A stretch of DNA of 64,000 bases, taken from NCBI GenBank assembly GCA_020635725.1, contig JACJZF010000004.1:186001-250000 (forward strand). The letters run 5' to 3'. The notes under the pieces are model-generated. The model had not been told where the DNA came from. It did no database searches and saw only the letters and a program-made list of their open reading frames with translations. The first letter of the stretch is position 1; each line of letters begins with the position of its first letter. This document shows positions 8,449-15,686 of the stretch, piece after piece. The translations under genes and the position numbers were made by a program. Origin of the DNA: Flavobacteriales bacterium. GTDB lineage: Bacteria; Bacteroidota; Bacteroidia; Flavobacteriales_F; PHOS-HE28.

Positions 8449-8814
8449 ATGGACCGCATCAAGCAACTCGAGAAGGAATACGCCCCGCTGAAGACCCTGC
8501 CTGAATTCAAGGCCGGTGATACCGTTACCGTTCACTACAAGATCGTGGAGGGCAACAAGGAGCGGATCCAGCAATTCCAAGGCGTGGTCATCCAGCGCAA
8601 GGGCAGCGGCAGCACCGCCACTTTCACCGTGCGGAAGATGAGCAACAACGTAGGCGTGGAGCGCATCTTCCCGGTGGCTTCGCCCTTCATCGATAAGATC
8701 GACGTGAACAAGGTGGGCCGTGTGCGCCGTGCGCGCATCTTCTATCTGCGCGAGCGTCGCGGCAAGAGCGCGCGCATCACGGAGAAGCGTCAAGCGGTCG
8801 AGACGGCCAAGTAA
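8449..8814 (+). CDS. rplS: 50S ribosomal protein L19
   Basis: 121 residues, normal length. L19 lies at the 30S-50S interface. The sequence shows the family core: FKAGDTVTVHYKIVEGNKER, IQQFQGVVIQRKG, TFTVRKMSNNVGVER, and FYLRERRGKSARI near the end. It follows trmD on the same strand and is closed by a hairpin terminator 20 bases after the stop. Confidence 0.98.
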   Translation: MDRIKQLEKEYAPLKTLPEFKAGDTVTVHYKIVEGNKERIQQFQGVVIQRKGSGSTATFTVRKMSNNVGVERIFPVASPFIDKIDVNKVGRVRRARIFYLRERRGKSARITEKRQAVETAK

Positions 8815-8834
8815 GCCACACGTTCAACTCTCAG

Positions 8835-8860
8835 AAGGCCCCATCAATGGGGCTTTCTTC
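8835..8860 (+). terminator. Rho-independent terminator after rplS
   Basis: AAGGCCCC / GGGGCTTT stem (eight pairs with one G-U) and a six-base loop, followed by TTTCTTC. Located 20 bases after the rplS stop. Confidence 0.75.
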
Positions 8861-8911
8861 GTTCTGCGGCAGCCCATCGTCGCGAGCATCGTCTTCGGGG
8901 AAACGCGCCCC

Positions 8912-9430
8912 ATGCATATCGAAGCCTGTTCGGAGGATTGGTCCGCGATGCGGTTTGTTGAAGGCGGCCGCTTCTGCGATCGATGCCAGCATGCCGTAGT
9001 GGACTTCGTTGGTTGGAGACGTGAGGCGGTGCTGGCCTACAAGCGGCAGCACCCCGAGGCATGCGGGAGATACGAGGCCGAGCACATCGAGCCGCACCTG
9101 GTGCCCTTGGTCGATCTGCTGCTCCCCAAGCGGCGAGTGCTCGCTGCGGGGCTCTTGTTGGGCAGCGTTCACGTGATGGCCCAAGCCGATGCACCGGCGC
9201 CGACGGAGCAGCTTCCATTCACCTCTGGGCAAGCGAACGTGCCGGAGCCCGCAGCGGTATCAGAAAAGCCGGATGGCGTGCACGGAATCTGCCCGGTGCC
9301 GGTGAATGAGCCCGTGAAGACCCAGCCATACCGGCGGCGTCCGCATCGCAAGGTGTATGTGAGCCGGCGTTTCCCGTTCATCCACATCCGCAGGCGCCGC
9401 GTCATGGGCCGGCTCCCTGCTTTCCTCTGA
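8912..9430 (+). CDS. Hypothetical protein with Cys-rich N-terminal motif and one membrane segment
   Basis: 172 residues from the ATG at 8912. The first ~40 residues carry the pattern CSEDW-SAMRFVEGGRFCDRC-VVDF. This matches a recurrent Bacteroidota N-terminal module (C..W..M....GRFC..C...V.DF) with a CxxC pair that may bind metal. A hydrophobic segment (VLAAGLLLGSVHVMAQA, ~residues 73-90) follows, then a Pro-rich region and a very Arg/Lys-rich C-terminus. The same frame extends back into rplS, but that part is out of phase with the real gene there and was excluded. Function unknown; membrane association and metal binding are inferred. Confidence 0.65.
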   Translation: MHIEACSEDWSAMRFVEGGRFCDRCQHAVVDFVGWRREAVLAYKRQHPEACGRYEAEHIEPHLVPLVDLLLPKRRVLAAGLLLGSVHVMAQADAPAPTEQLPFTSGQANVPEPAAVSEKPDGVHGICPVPVNEPVKTQPYRRRPHRKVYVSRRFPFIHIRRRRVMGRLPAFL

Positions 9431-9455
9431 AAGCAGTGCTGATCGGCGCGCCCGG

Positions 9456-9617
9456 CTACTGCGTGTAGTAGATCCACGCCATCGCCGCGATGGCAATGCT
9501 CCCGAGGATGACAATGACAGCGAAGAGGCTGATGGTGGCCTTCATGTCCGTCGGTTGGTTGTCCTCCAAGGGTTCGGGCATGCCGCTCGGCTCGTTGAAG
9601 TGCTTGTCGGTTGACAT
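9456..9617 (-). CDS. Small single-pass membrane protein (53 aa)
   Basis: ATG 9617 to TAG 9456 encodes 53 residues. The first ~24 are polar and acidic (MSTDKHFNEPSGMPEP...), the next ~25 form one strong transmembrane helix (ISLFAVIVILGSIAIAAMAWI), and it ends in YYTQ. Hydrophilic start, single helix and sharp end are what a real small membrane protein looks like, and codon use matches neighbours. No family recognised. It lies convergent to the 8912 gene. Confidence 0.55.
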   Translation of the reverse strand: MSTDKHFNEPSGMPEPLEDNQPTDMKATISLFAVIVILGSIAIAAMAWIYYTQ

Positions 9618-9904
9618 GATTTACCCGGCGCAAGACAGGTGCCACCCGAGCCCAGCCGCCCGCATGGTGCTCGCATGCGCTGAATGAGCGCGACCTGCAG
9701 GCGCATTCGTGCTACCACCACGCATTGCAGCTGCACCGTCCCGACGACCACCGATGGGCATCCCTCGCCCCAAAGTGTGCTGTTGCTGGACACCCGGCTG
9801 GTCCAAGGCCGCGTTGGTCACGCTTGGAACGGCGTATGCTTCGGAGCGCAGGCGCAGGGGAGCGTTGCCTCCACGGGTGCGTCGCGTAAACCACAGCAGC
9901 CAAC
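9618..9904. other. Non-coding gap, nothing recognised
   Basis: 287 bases between the small membrane protein and the SLC13-type permease. Frames across it are short and have no family-like sequence. No convincing -7 box, hairpin or RNA gene was seen. Confidence 0.4.
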
Positions 9905-11689
9905 ATGTTCACGCCCCCGTATTTCCTTCCCGACGCGACCCTCTTCCTCACGCTGCTGGTCATCGCGGTGGGTGTGTATCTCTTCGTCCGCGAGACCTTC
10001 TCCATTGATGTAACGGCCATCTTGATCATGACGCTGTTCATCGTGACCGGCGTTCTGGCTCCTGAGGAGGGCTTCGCCGGCTTCACCAATTCCGCCACCA
10101 TCACCGTGGCCTGCATGTTCGTGCTCAGCTACGGCCTCTTCCGCAGCGGGGTGCTCGATCCGCTCATCCGCCTGCTCATCCGCATGGGGCGGCGGCACTA
10201 CCTACTGGCGCTGGTGGCCCTCATGCTGTTCGCCGCGCTGCTCTCGGCCTTCATCAACGATACCGCCGTGGTTGCGCTGTTGATTCCGGCGGCCATGCGA
10301 TTGGCCGATCGAACGGGCGTGGCACCCGGGAAACTGCTCATGCCCCTGTCGTTCGCGGCGCTCCTCGGAGGCATGTGCACGCTCATCGGAACGAGCACCA
10401 ACATCCTGGTGAGCGGTATCGTGGAGCAACTGGGCCACGCCCCCATCGGCATGTTCGAGTTCACGCATGCGGCCCTGTGGCTCACCTTGGCCGGAATGGC
10501 CTACCTGCTCACGGTAGGCATCTGGATGCTGCCCGGACGGTTGGGAGAGGAGGGGGATTCGCGCATGTCCTACATCGCGCTCATACGTGTGCGTGACGGA
10601 TCCAAGGAGGCAGGCAGCACGCTGGACGCGTCGAGGCTGGTGCGCGAATTCTGCGCGGAGGTCATCGATATCCAGCGCCATGGGCAGGAACTCGTGGCAC
10701 AGGAGCGGGGCCTTATCACGCTCGCGGAAGGCGACGTGCTCAAGGTGGTGCTGGATCGCGCTCAACTGCTGGAGTTGAGACGGGGCGGTGAGTACAGAAT
10801 CATCACTGAGGGCGGATCAGCGGATGCGAAGGGAATCGAGGTCTTCGAAGCGGTGGTGCCGAAGGGTTCCCGGTTGATCGGGCACGCCATCGACGGGCAT
10901 GTCTTCCGGCGTCTGCTCGATCACGGTCTGCTCGGACTAAGGCGAGCGGAGCGCAACAGTGATCTGCGCTTCGTGGAGCAGCGGCTCGCGGCCGGCGACA
11001 TCCTCTTGATCGCTGCCACCTCGGCCCGCATTTACAGGCTGATGAACGAGGAGGACCTGACGGTGATCGAGGAGTATGAAGAGCCCGGGGTCGATTGGCG
11101 CAAGGCCCTGCTGGCGCTGGGCGTGATCGTGGGCGTGGTCGGCGCGGCCACGGCAGGCCTCGCGCCCATCGTGCTCACGGCCATCGTGGGCGTGCTGGCC
11201 CTGCTGGTCACCCAGGTGCTCACACCCGAAGAGGCCTACGAGGCGGTGGAATGGAAGGTGATCTTCATGCTGGCGGGCGTGCTTTCCATGGGCGCGGCGC
11301 TGGAGAAGTCGGGAGGCGATCAGCTCATCGCGGATGGATTGCACGATGTGCTCGGCGAGAGCTCTCCGCGCATCGCCTTGGGGGTGCTCTTCCTGCTCAC
11401 CTCCGTGCTCACGAATGTCATGAGCAACAATGCCACCGCAGCGCTTATGACGCCCATAGCGCTTCAGCTGGCCAAGGCCATGCAGGTGAGCGAGCGCCCC
11501 TTCATCGTCGGTGTGATGATGGCCGCATCGGTGGCCTTCATGACACCGATGGGCTACCAGACCAACACCATGGTATACGTGCCGGGGCGCTATCGCTTCG
11601 CGGATTACCTGCGCGTAGGCACGCCGTTGAACCTGCTGCTTTGGGTGCTGGCCACGTGGCTGCTGCCGATGTACTTCCCGTTCCGTTGA
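9905..11689 (+). CDS. SLC13/DASS-family anion permease with two RCK_C (TrkA-C) domains
   Basis: 594 residues. Two membrane halves (about residues 8-215 and 395-590) flank a cytosolic middle of ~180 residues, which reads as two RCK_C regulatory domains (LVREFCAEVIDIQRHG..., then GIEVFEAVVPKGSRLIGHAI...). Each half carries the transporter motif: LIGTSTNILVSG in the first and TNVMSNNATAALMTPIA with GYQTNTMVY in the second. Architecture matches SLC13-type carriers (sulfate, dicarboxylates) with a ligand-sensing insert. The substrate cannot be told from sequence. Preceded by 287 bases without a gene and followed, convergently, by an AI-2E-type permease. Confidence 0.88.
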   Translation: MFTPPYFLPDATLFLTLLVIAVGVYLFVRETFSIDVTAILIMTLFIVTGVLAPEEGFAGFTNSATITVACMFVLSYGLFRSGVLDPLIRLLIRMGRRHYLLALVALMLFAALLSAFINDTAVVALLIPAAMRLADRTGVAPGKLLMPLSFAALLGGMCTLIGTSTNILVSGIVEQLGHAPIGMFEFTHAALWLTLAGMAYLLTVGIWMLPGRLGEEGDSRMSYIALIRVRDGSKEAGSTLDASRLVREFCAEVIDIQRHGQELVAQERGLITLAEGDVLKVVLDRAQLLELRRGGEYRIITEGGSADAKGIEVFEAVVPKGSRLIGHAIDGHVFRRLLDHGLLGLRRAERNSDLRFVEQRLAAGDILLIAATSARIYRLMNEEDLTVIEEYEEPGVDWRKALLALGVIVGVVGAATAGLAPIVLTAIVGVLALLVTQVLTPEEAYEAVEWKVIFMLAGVLSMGAALEKSGGDQLIADGLHDVLGESSPRIALGVLFLLTSVLTNVMSNNATAALMTPIALQLAKAMQVSERPFIVGVMMAASVAFMTPMGYQTNTMVYVPGRYRFADYLRVGTPLNLLLWVLATWLLPMYFPFR

Positions 11690-11701
11690 TCAGCAGTGCA
11701 T

Positions 11702-12859
11702 TCAGCGACGGGCTGCGCGCCGAGCGGCCTTGAGCTGGAACAACTCCCGATGGTCCTTGCGCTCGGTTTCGCCATCGTCCTCGCCGAGCACGTAGCCGAA
11801 GGGCTCCAGCGCCGGCACGCGGTCGCAGACGACCTTCACGATCGCGGTGAGCGGCAACGCGAGGAACATGCCCGGGATACCCCAGAGCGCGCCGCCCACC
11901 ATCACCGCCAGCAGCGAGACCAGGGCGTTCAGCTCCACGCGCGAGCCAACCACCTTCGGCACCAGGAAATTGTTGTCGATGAACTGGACCGCGGCATAGA
12001 GGCCGAGCACCCAGAGCGCGGCAGCGGGATCCTTGGAGGCCAGCGCCACCATCATGGGCAGGGCCGTGGCGATGATCATGCCGATGTAGGGGATGAGGTT
12101 GAGCAGCGCGCCCAGCACGGCCATCAGTAGCGCGTAATCGATGCCGATGAGGAGCAGCCCAACGAAGTTGAGCGAGGCCACGATGCCGGCCTCGAACATG
12201 AGCCCGACGAGGTAGCCGCGCACCACGGTCTTGATGCGGCAGAACACGCCGCGCACCGTTCGCTCATGCGGCTCGCCGGTCCACTTGATCACGAAGTTCA
12301 TGAGGATGCGCTTGTTCAGCAGCAGCAGGAAGGTGCACACGGGCAGCAGGAAGAGGAAGCCGAAGAGCGCGCCTACCGTGGTGAGCGTGGAGCCCACGAT
12401 GGATCCGCCCTCGCTCGCGCCCTGCTGCACCTGTTCCACGGCGTCCTCGACATCGCGGCGCTTCATGTTCAACTCATCATTGGCCCAATGCAATCCTTCC
12501 CGGTAGAGCACATCGAGCTGCTTCTTCATCGCGGGCACCGAATCGGCGAAGTTGGCTGCCTGCGTGGCCAGGAAGTAGCCGATGGCGGATAGCACCAGCA
12601 TGGCCAGCAGCACGGCCAGCGCGATGGCCATCACCTCCGGCACCTTGCGTCTCCGTAAGCCCGAGGCGATAGGGTCCAACAGGATGGCCAGCAGCAGCGC
12701 GAAGAGCAGCGGCACCACGATGGCGCGCGAGACCACGAGGGCGTAGCCCAAGGCCACCGCCCCGAGGATGATGAGGCTGGCTTTCTGATAGAGTGGGTTG
12801 ATGGTCCGGACGTGATGTGCACTACGCTCCGGGACGGGAGTGGGACGCGATGATTCCAT
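11702..12859 (-). CDS. AI-2E family transporter (paralogue 1)
   Basis: 385 residues from ATG 12859. Typical AI-2E/UPF0118 topology: an N-terminal pair of helices, a large extracytoplasmic loop (~residues 100-175), then four to five helices with GLYAAVQFIDNNFLVPKVVGS and a final VVCDRVPALEPFGYVLGED. Members have been linked to autoinducer-2 export or Na+/H+ exchange; the role of this copy is unknown. A second family member lies at 21928-23043 and shares the DNNF.TPKVVGS and VVCD.VP.L.P.GY.LGE stretches. The upstream extension to 12919 is Pro/Arg-rich and not family-like, so the later ATG was chosen. Confidence 0.88.
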   Translation of the reverse strand: MESSRPTPVPERSAHHVRTINPLYQKASLIILGAVALGYALVVSRAIVVPLLFALLLAILLDPIASGLRRRKVPEVMAIALAVLLAMLVLSAIGYFLATQAANFADSVPAMKKQLDVLYREGLHWANDELNMKRRDVEDAVEQVQQGASEGGSIVGSTLTTVGALFGFLFLLPVCTFLLLLNKRILMNFVIKWTGEPHERTVRGVFCRIKTVVRGYLVGLMFEAGIVASLNFVGLLLIGIDYALLMAVLGALLNLIPYIGMIIATALPMMVALASKDPAAALWVLGLYAAVQFIDNNFLVPKVVGSRVELNALVSLLAVMVGGALWGIPGMFLALPLTAIVKVVCDRVPALEPFGYVLGEDDGETERKDHRELFQLKAARRAARR

Positions 12860-12983
12860 GCTGGGTGGGGCTGAGCCGCGCCGAGCAGGGCATAAGGCCT
12901 GCCATTCCGGAACACGCACGGAAGCGAGCCGATCCCGGGGAGATCCGGGGATTGCGCACCCCGATCACCACATAGCCCTGAGG

Positions 12984-13724
12984 TCAGCGCAGCGTTTCCG
13001 CGAGGAAGCCCAGCAGGTGCTGCCACGCGCGCTTGGCCATGCGCTCGTTGTACTCCTTGCTCGCCGGATTGGTGAAGGTGTGGCCGCAGTGCGCGTAGGT
13101 GATCATCTGCCAATCGGCCTTCGCCTCGTTCAGCTCGCCCACGAGGCCGGCCATGTCCTCCTTGCTCACGCTCTGGTCCGCCTCGGGATGCTGGATGAGC
13201 ACGCTCGCGCTGATCGGTCCGTTCGCGCGCTTGCCCTTGCCTAAGCCGCCATGGATGCTCACCACGCTCTTCACGGGCAATTGGGCGCGGGCCGCCTCCA
13301 GCGCGCCGGTACCGCCGAAGCAGTAGCCGATCACTGCGATGCGATCCGGGTCGGCGCCGGCCTCCTTCAGTTGCTCCAGGGCCAGCGCGATGCGGTGCTG
13401 GTAAGCCGCGAAGTCGGCCTTGTAATGGGTGGCGATGGTGCGAGCCTCCTCCATGTTCGTGGGCACGTGCCCCTCTCCGTAGATGTCGGCGATGAAGACG
13501 ATGTAGCCCTGCGATGCCAGCTCCTTCGCCGCGTCGCGCGCCTCGTCATCGATGCCCATCCATGCGGGCAGCAGCAGCACGCCCGGGCGCTTCGTGCCGG
13601 CATTGTCCGTCACCAGGCCCAGCAGCTTCTGGTCGCCATCGGCATAGACCGCCAGCTTGAGCGATTGGGCGGAGAGGGACAGGGTGAGGAGAGCGAAGGA
13701 GAAGAGGGAGAGGAGGTGGCGCAT
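12984..13724 (-). CDS. Secreted dienelactone hydrolase-family protein
   Basis: 246 residues. A signal peptide (MRHLLSLFSFALLTLSLSAQ) precedes an alpha/beta-hydrolase of the dienelactone hydrolase type. The nucleophile elbow is GYCFGG with Cys135, followed by the acid in HPEADQ (Asp183) and the His in CGHTF (His215), which gives the family's Cys-Asp-His triad. An N-terminal ~10-residue stretch rich in hydrophobics (RPGVLLLPAWMG) forms the oxyanion region. Dienelactone hydrolases open cyclic lactones, but secreted Bacteroidota homologues have unknown substrates. No aromatic-degradation genes are nearby. Confidence 0.9.
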   Translation of the reverse strand: MRHLLSLFSFALLTLSLSAQSLKLAVYADGDQKLLGLVTDNAGTKRPGVLLLPAWMGIDDEARDAAKELASQGYIVFIADIYGEGHVPTNMEEARTIATHYKADFAAYQHRIALALEQLKEAGADPDRIAVIGYCFGGTGALEAARAQLPVKSVVSIHGGLGKGKRANGPISASVLIQHPEADQSVSKEDMAGLVGELNEAKADWQMITYAHCGHTFTNPASKEYNERMAKRAWQHLLGFLAETLR

Positions 13725-13789
13725 GGGGTAAAGGTCGCATACGCCGAGTTGAATTCTACCCGAGGGGCTATCTCATCGCTCGCGCCAAG

Positions 13790-14080
13790 TCATCGCCCCG
13801 CGGCAACGAAAGATCGCAGCGGTCCCTTGCCCTCCCAGGCATCCACGAGCAGGGGATCACCGAGCCGGAATCGAACAGGCAGCGGTAGGTGCTTCTCCAA
13901 CTGCACATCCAACTTGCAGAAGACGCCTAGGTGCTGGTACTCGTAGACTGGCGGAAGCGAATAACGATCCAAGCGCACGGCAGGTGCCTCGGATGCTTGC
14001 AGACTGAACGACCGCGGCTCTTGCGCGTGTAGGTACGAGCAAAGGAGCATCGGAAGTAGAAGGCCGTAGATCCGCTTCAT
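13790..14080 (-). CDS. Small secreted protein, function unknown
   Basis: 96 residues with a clear signal peptide (MKRIYGLLLPMLLCSYLHAQ). The mature part is ~76 residues, with a single Cys and several aromatic residues and no known motif. A GACCTTTG sequence 5 bases before the ATG resembles a -7 box with one mismatch. It lies on the same strand as, and 65 bases upstream of, the dienelactone hydrolase gene, so the two may be co-expressed. Confidence 0.6.
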   Translation of the reverse strand: MKRIYGLLLPMLLCSYLHAQEPRSFSLQASEAPAVRLDRYSLPPVYEYQHLGVFCKLDVQLEKHLPLPVRFRLGDPLLVDAWEGKGPLRSFVAAGR

Positions 14081-14137
14081 GGATACTCAAAGGTCGCGGG
14101 GAGAGCGTATTCCTGACCAGGAGGTGCCAACTTACCA

Positions 14138-14569
14138 TCACACCCGAACCATCACCGAACCCGCCGCCAGGTCATGGAGGCCGCGTCGCTTGGTGTTCGC
14201 TCCCATGGTCAGGAAGATCAACCAGCCAAGCAGCAATTTGACCACGTATCGCAGATAGGATTGGCCGAGGTGGATCGGCCTGGTTTCATCGGAGGTCCTG
14301 CGCACGCGGATCCGGAGCATGCGCTGGCCGAGTGTTCCGCCAAGAGCGGTCATGATGGGCTCATAGCCAGCCCAGATGAAGAGGAAGGCCACGACGCGGG
14401 CGCTTTCCGGGGCCGTCTGCCAGGACTCGAAGAGATGGCCGGCGGCGAACATCAAGGCGATGAGGACGAACGTATCCACCACGATTGATTGGTAGCGCTT
14501 CCCGAGTTCCGGGTAACGCGTGAGGTCGACTTCCGGGGCGGGTTGAAGGTCTGGGGCTGAGGTTTCCAT
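14138..14569 (-). CDS. RDD-family membrane protein
   Basis: 143 residues. After a polar N-terminus the protein has the RDD signature: an Arg (GKRYQSIVVD) and Asp before the first helix, then LGGTLGQRMLRIRVR after the second helix, and a C-terminal helix followed by KRRGLHDLAAGSVMV. Three transmembrane helices. RDD proteins have mostly unknown roles (ion exchange proposed for some). An upstream in-frame extension runs into the repeat element at 14.7-15.0 kb and was excluded. Confidence 0.85.
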   Translation of the reverse strand: METSAPDLQPAPEVDLTRYPELGKRYQSIVVDTFVLIALMFAAGHLFESWQTAPESARVVAFLFIWAGYEPIMTALGGTLGQRMLRIRVRRTSDETRPIHLGQSYLRYVVKLLLGWLIFLTMGANTKRRGLHDLAAGSVMVRV

Positions 14570-14701
14570 CAGGAGCGTGATCTCGTGAACAAGGTAGACG
14601 GGATTTCTTACCGTGATTTGACCGTTCAAGGCGTTTAGGCGCTGGCTACGCGCTGAATCCGCCATTTCCGCGCACGCTACGCGCAGTAGGGCGGACACAC
14701 C

Positions 14702-14735
14702 ACTTCGCAGGTTTTTGGGGACGCCCTGCGAGGGC
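14702..14735 (+). repeat. Partial copy of repeat tail module
   Basis: GCAGGTTTTTGGGGACGCCCTGCGAGGG-type sequence matching the 3' tail of the two large repeats (14946-14991 and 15634-15682). It sits just upstream of large copy 1. Confidence 0.6.
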
Positions 14736-14763
14736 AGGGACGTCCTGGGAGTGTCCCGTGCAT

Positions 14764-14991
14764 CGTCACTCCGGGATGTGAGGCTCCGCGAGCATACCCG
14801 CGCTTCGCGCTGGAGTCTCACCAATCACAACGGGGCTAGGGCATTTGTGAGACTCCGTCGCTTCGCCACGGCTCGCGAGGCCGGGACCTACGCGCTCCGC
14901 GCGCCCGGCCTCCGGAGTGACGCGATGTGGGGCAGGGTCGCCGAAGACGGCAGACTGCTACGCGGGTTTCGGGGACGCCCTGCGAAGGCTG
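14764..14991. repeat. Hairpin-forming repeat element, copy 1
   Basis: About 228 bases, matching 15454-15682 almost base for base over most of its length. The first 159 bases are an imperfect palindrome: ends CGTCACTCCGG / CCGGAGTGACG, an inner pair GGAGTCTCAC / GTGAGACTCC around a 25-base loop, and further matches between. The remainder is a GC-rich tail with a ...GGGTTTCGGGGACGCCCTGCGAAGG... module. Translations in it carry no family-like sequence. It lies between the RDD gene and the antitoxin-like gene, and supplies most of the 449-base gap there. Confidence 0.85.
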
Positions 14992-15003
14992 AAGATGACC
15001 TTC

Positions 15004-15011
15004 TATCTTTG
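15004..15011 (+). promoter_or_regulatory. -7 box (TATCTTTG) of the 99-aa gene
   Basis: A perfect TAnnTTTG seven bases before the ATG at 15019. It abuts the end of the repeat element's tail. Confidence 0.6.
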
Positions 15012-15018
15012 AACGACC

Positions 15019-15318
15019 ATGAGCACCGAGAGCCTTAGGAGCGAACTGATCGCATGGATCGGCAAGCTCGATGACCAGGGCCTGTTGAAGGCTCTCCTCG
15101 GCTTGAAGAAGCTGCTTGGCTCCGGTGGCCCCAATGCACTCACCGAGGAGGAACGCGCTGCCATCGATGCGAAGCTTGCTGCATGGTCAGGCAGCGACGA
15201 GGACCACGAGTTCTGGACCAAGCTGGCCGCCACGGGCCTTGCTCGCGCATACGGGAGCAGTGAACCCGATATCAGCGGGATCACGCTGCTGGAGCCCAAC
15301 CCGCAGTGGGGGAAATGA
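15019..15318 (+). CDS. Putative orphan antitoxin-like small protein
   Basis: 99 residues, acidic, with an N-terminal helix (SLRSELIAWIGKLDDQGLLKAL) and a C-terminal tail SSEPDISGITLLEPNPQW. The EPD...EPNP tail resembles antitoxins that precede MazF/PemK-type toxins in Bacteroidota and cyanobacteria; this is from memory, not a search. Its stop overlaps an ATG (ATGA at 15315-15318), the normal coupling to a downstream toxin. That second frame begins MKAG but ends after 13 codons, where a repeat copy begins, so the partner appears lost. A perfect -7 box lies seven bases upstream. It may instead be an unrelated regulator. Confidence 0.55.
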   Translation: MSTESLRSELIAWIGKLDDQGLLKALLGLKKLLGSGGPNALTEEERAAIDAKLAAWSGSDEDHEFWTKLAATGLARAYGSSEPDISGITLLEPNPQWGK

Positions 15319-15356
15319 AGGCCGGATTCGAGGCGCAGGGCTGCCACGGACGGTAG
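15315..15356 (+). pseudogene. 13-codon remnant after the antitoxin-like gene
   Basis: ATG overlapping the previous stop (ATGA), encoding MKAGFEAQGCHGR and then TAG. The overlap is typical of toxin-antitoxin pairs. The frame stops as a diverged repeat module (15347-15395) begins, consistent with loss of a longer partner gene. Confidence 0.3.
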
Positions 15357-15395
15357 ACCGCTGCGCGGATTTCGGAGACACGCCGTGAGGGCTTA
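15347..15395 (+). repeat. Diverged copy of repeat tail module
   Basis: GGTAGACCGCTGCGCGGATTTCGGAGACACGCC-type sequence; it matches the tail of the large repeats with several substitutions. Confidence 0.55.
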
Positions 15396-15453
15396 GAATT
15401 GGAGGTCACAAATTGTGACCTCTACTGTTACAGTACCTCGTTGATCATCTCGA

Positions 15454-15682
15454 ACACTCTGGGATGCGAGGCTCTGCGAGCATACCCGCGCTTCGCGCTG
15501 GAGTCTCACCAATCACAACGTGACTAGGGCATTTGTGAGACTCCGTCGCTTCGCCACGGCTCGCGAGGCCGGGACCTACGCGCTCCGCGCGCCCGGCCTC
15601 CGGAGTGACGCGATGTGGGGCAGGGTCGCCGAAGACGGCAGACCGCTGCGCGGGTTTTTGGGGACAGCCTGCGAGGGCTTGG
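15454..15682. repeat. Hairpin-forming repeat element, copy 2
   Basis: Second copy of the 14764-14991 element, same orientation, with a slightly degraded left end (ACTCTGGGATG for ACTCCGGGATG). It keeps the same inner inverted repeat and the same tail. It lies between the small antitoxin-like gene and the 3' end of the T9SS repeat protein, and explains most of the 368-base gap there. Confidence 0.85.
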
Positions 15683-15686
15683 ATGG

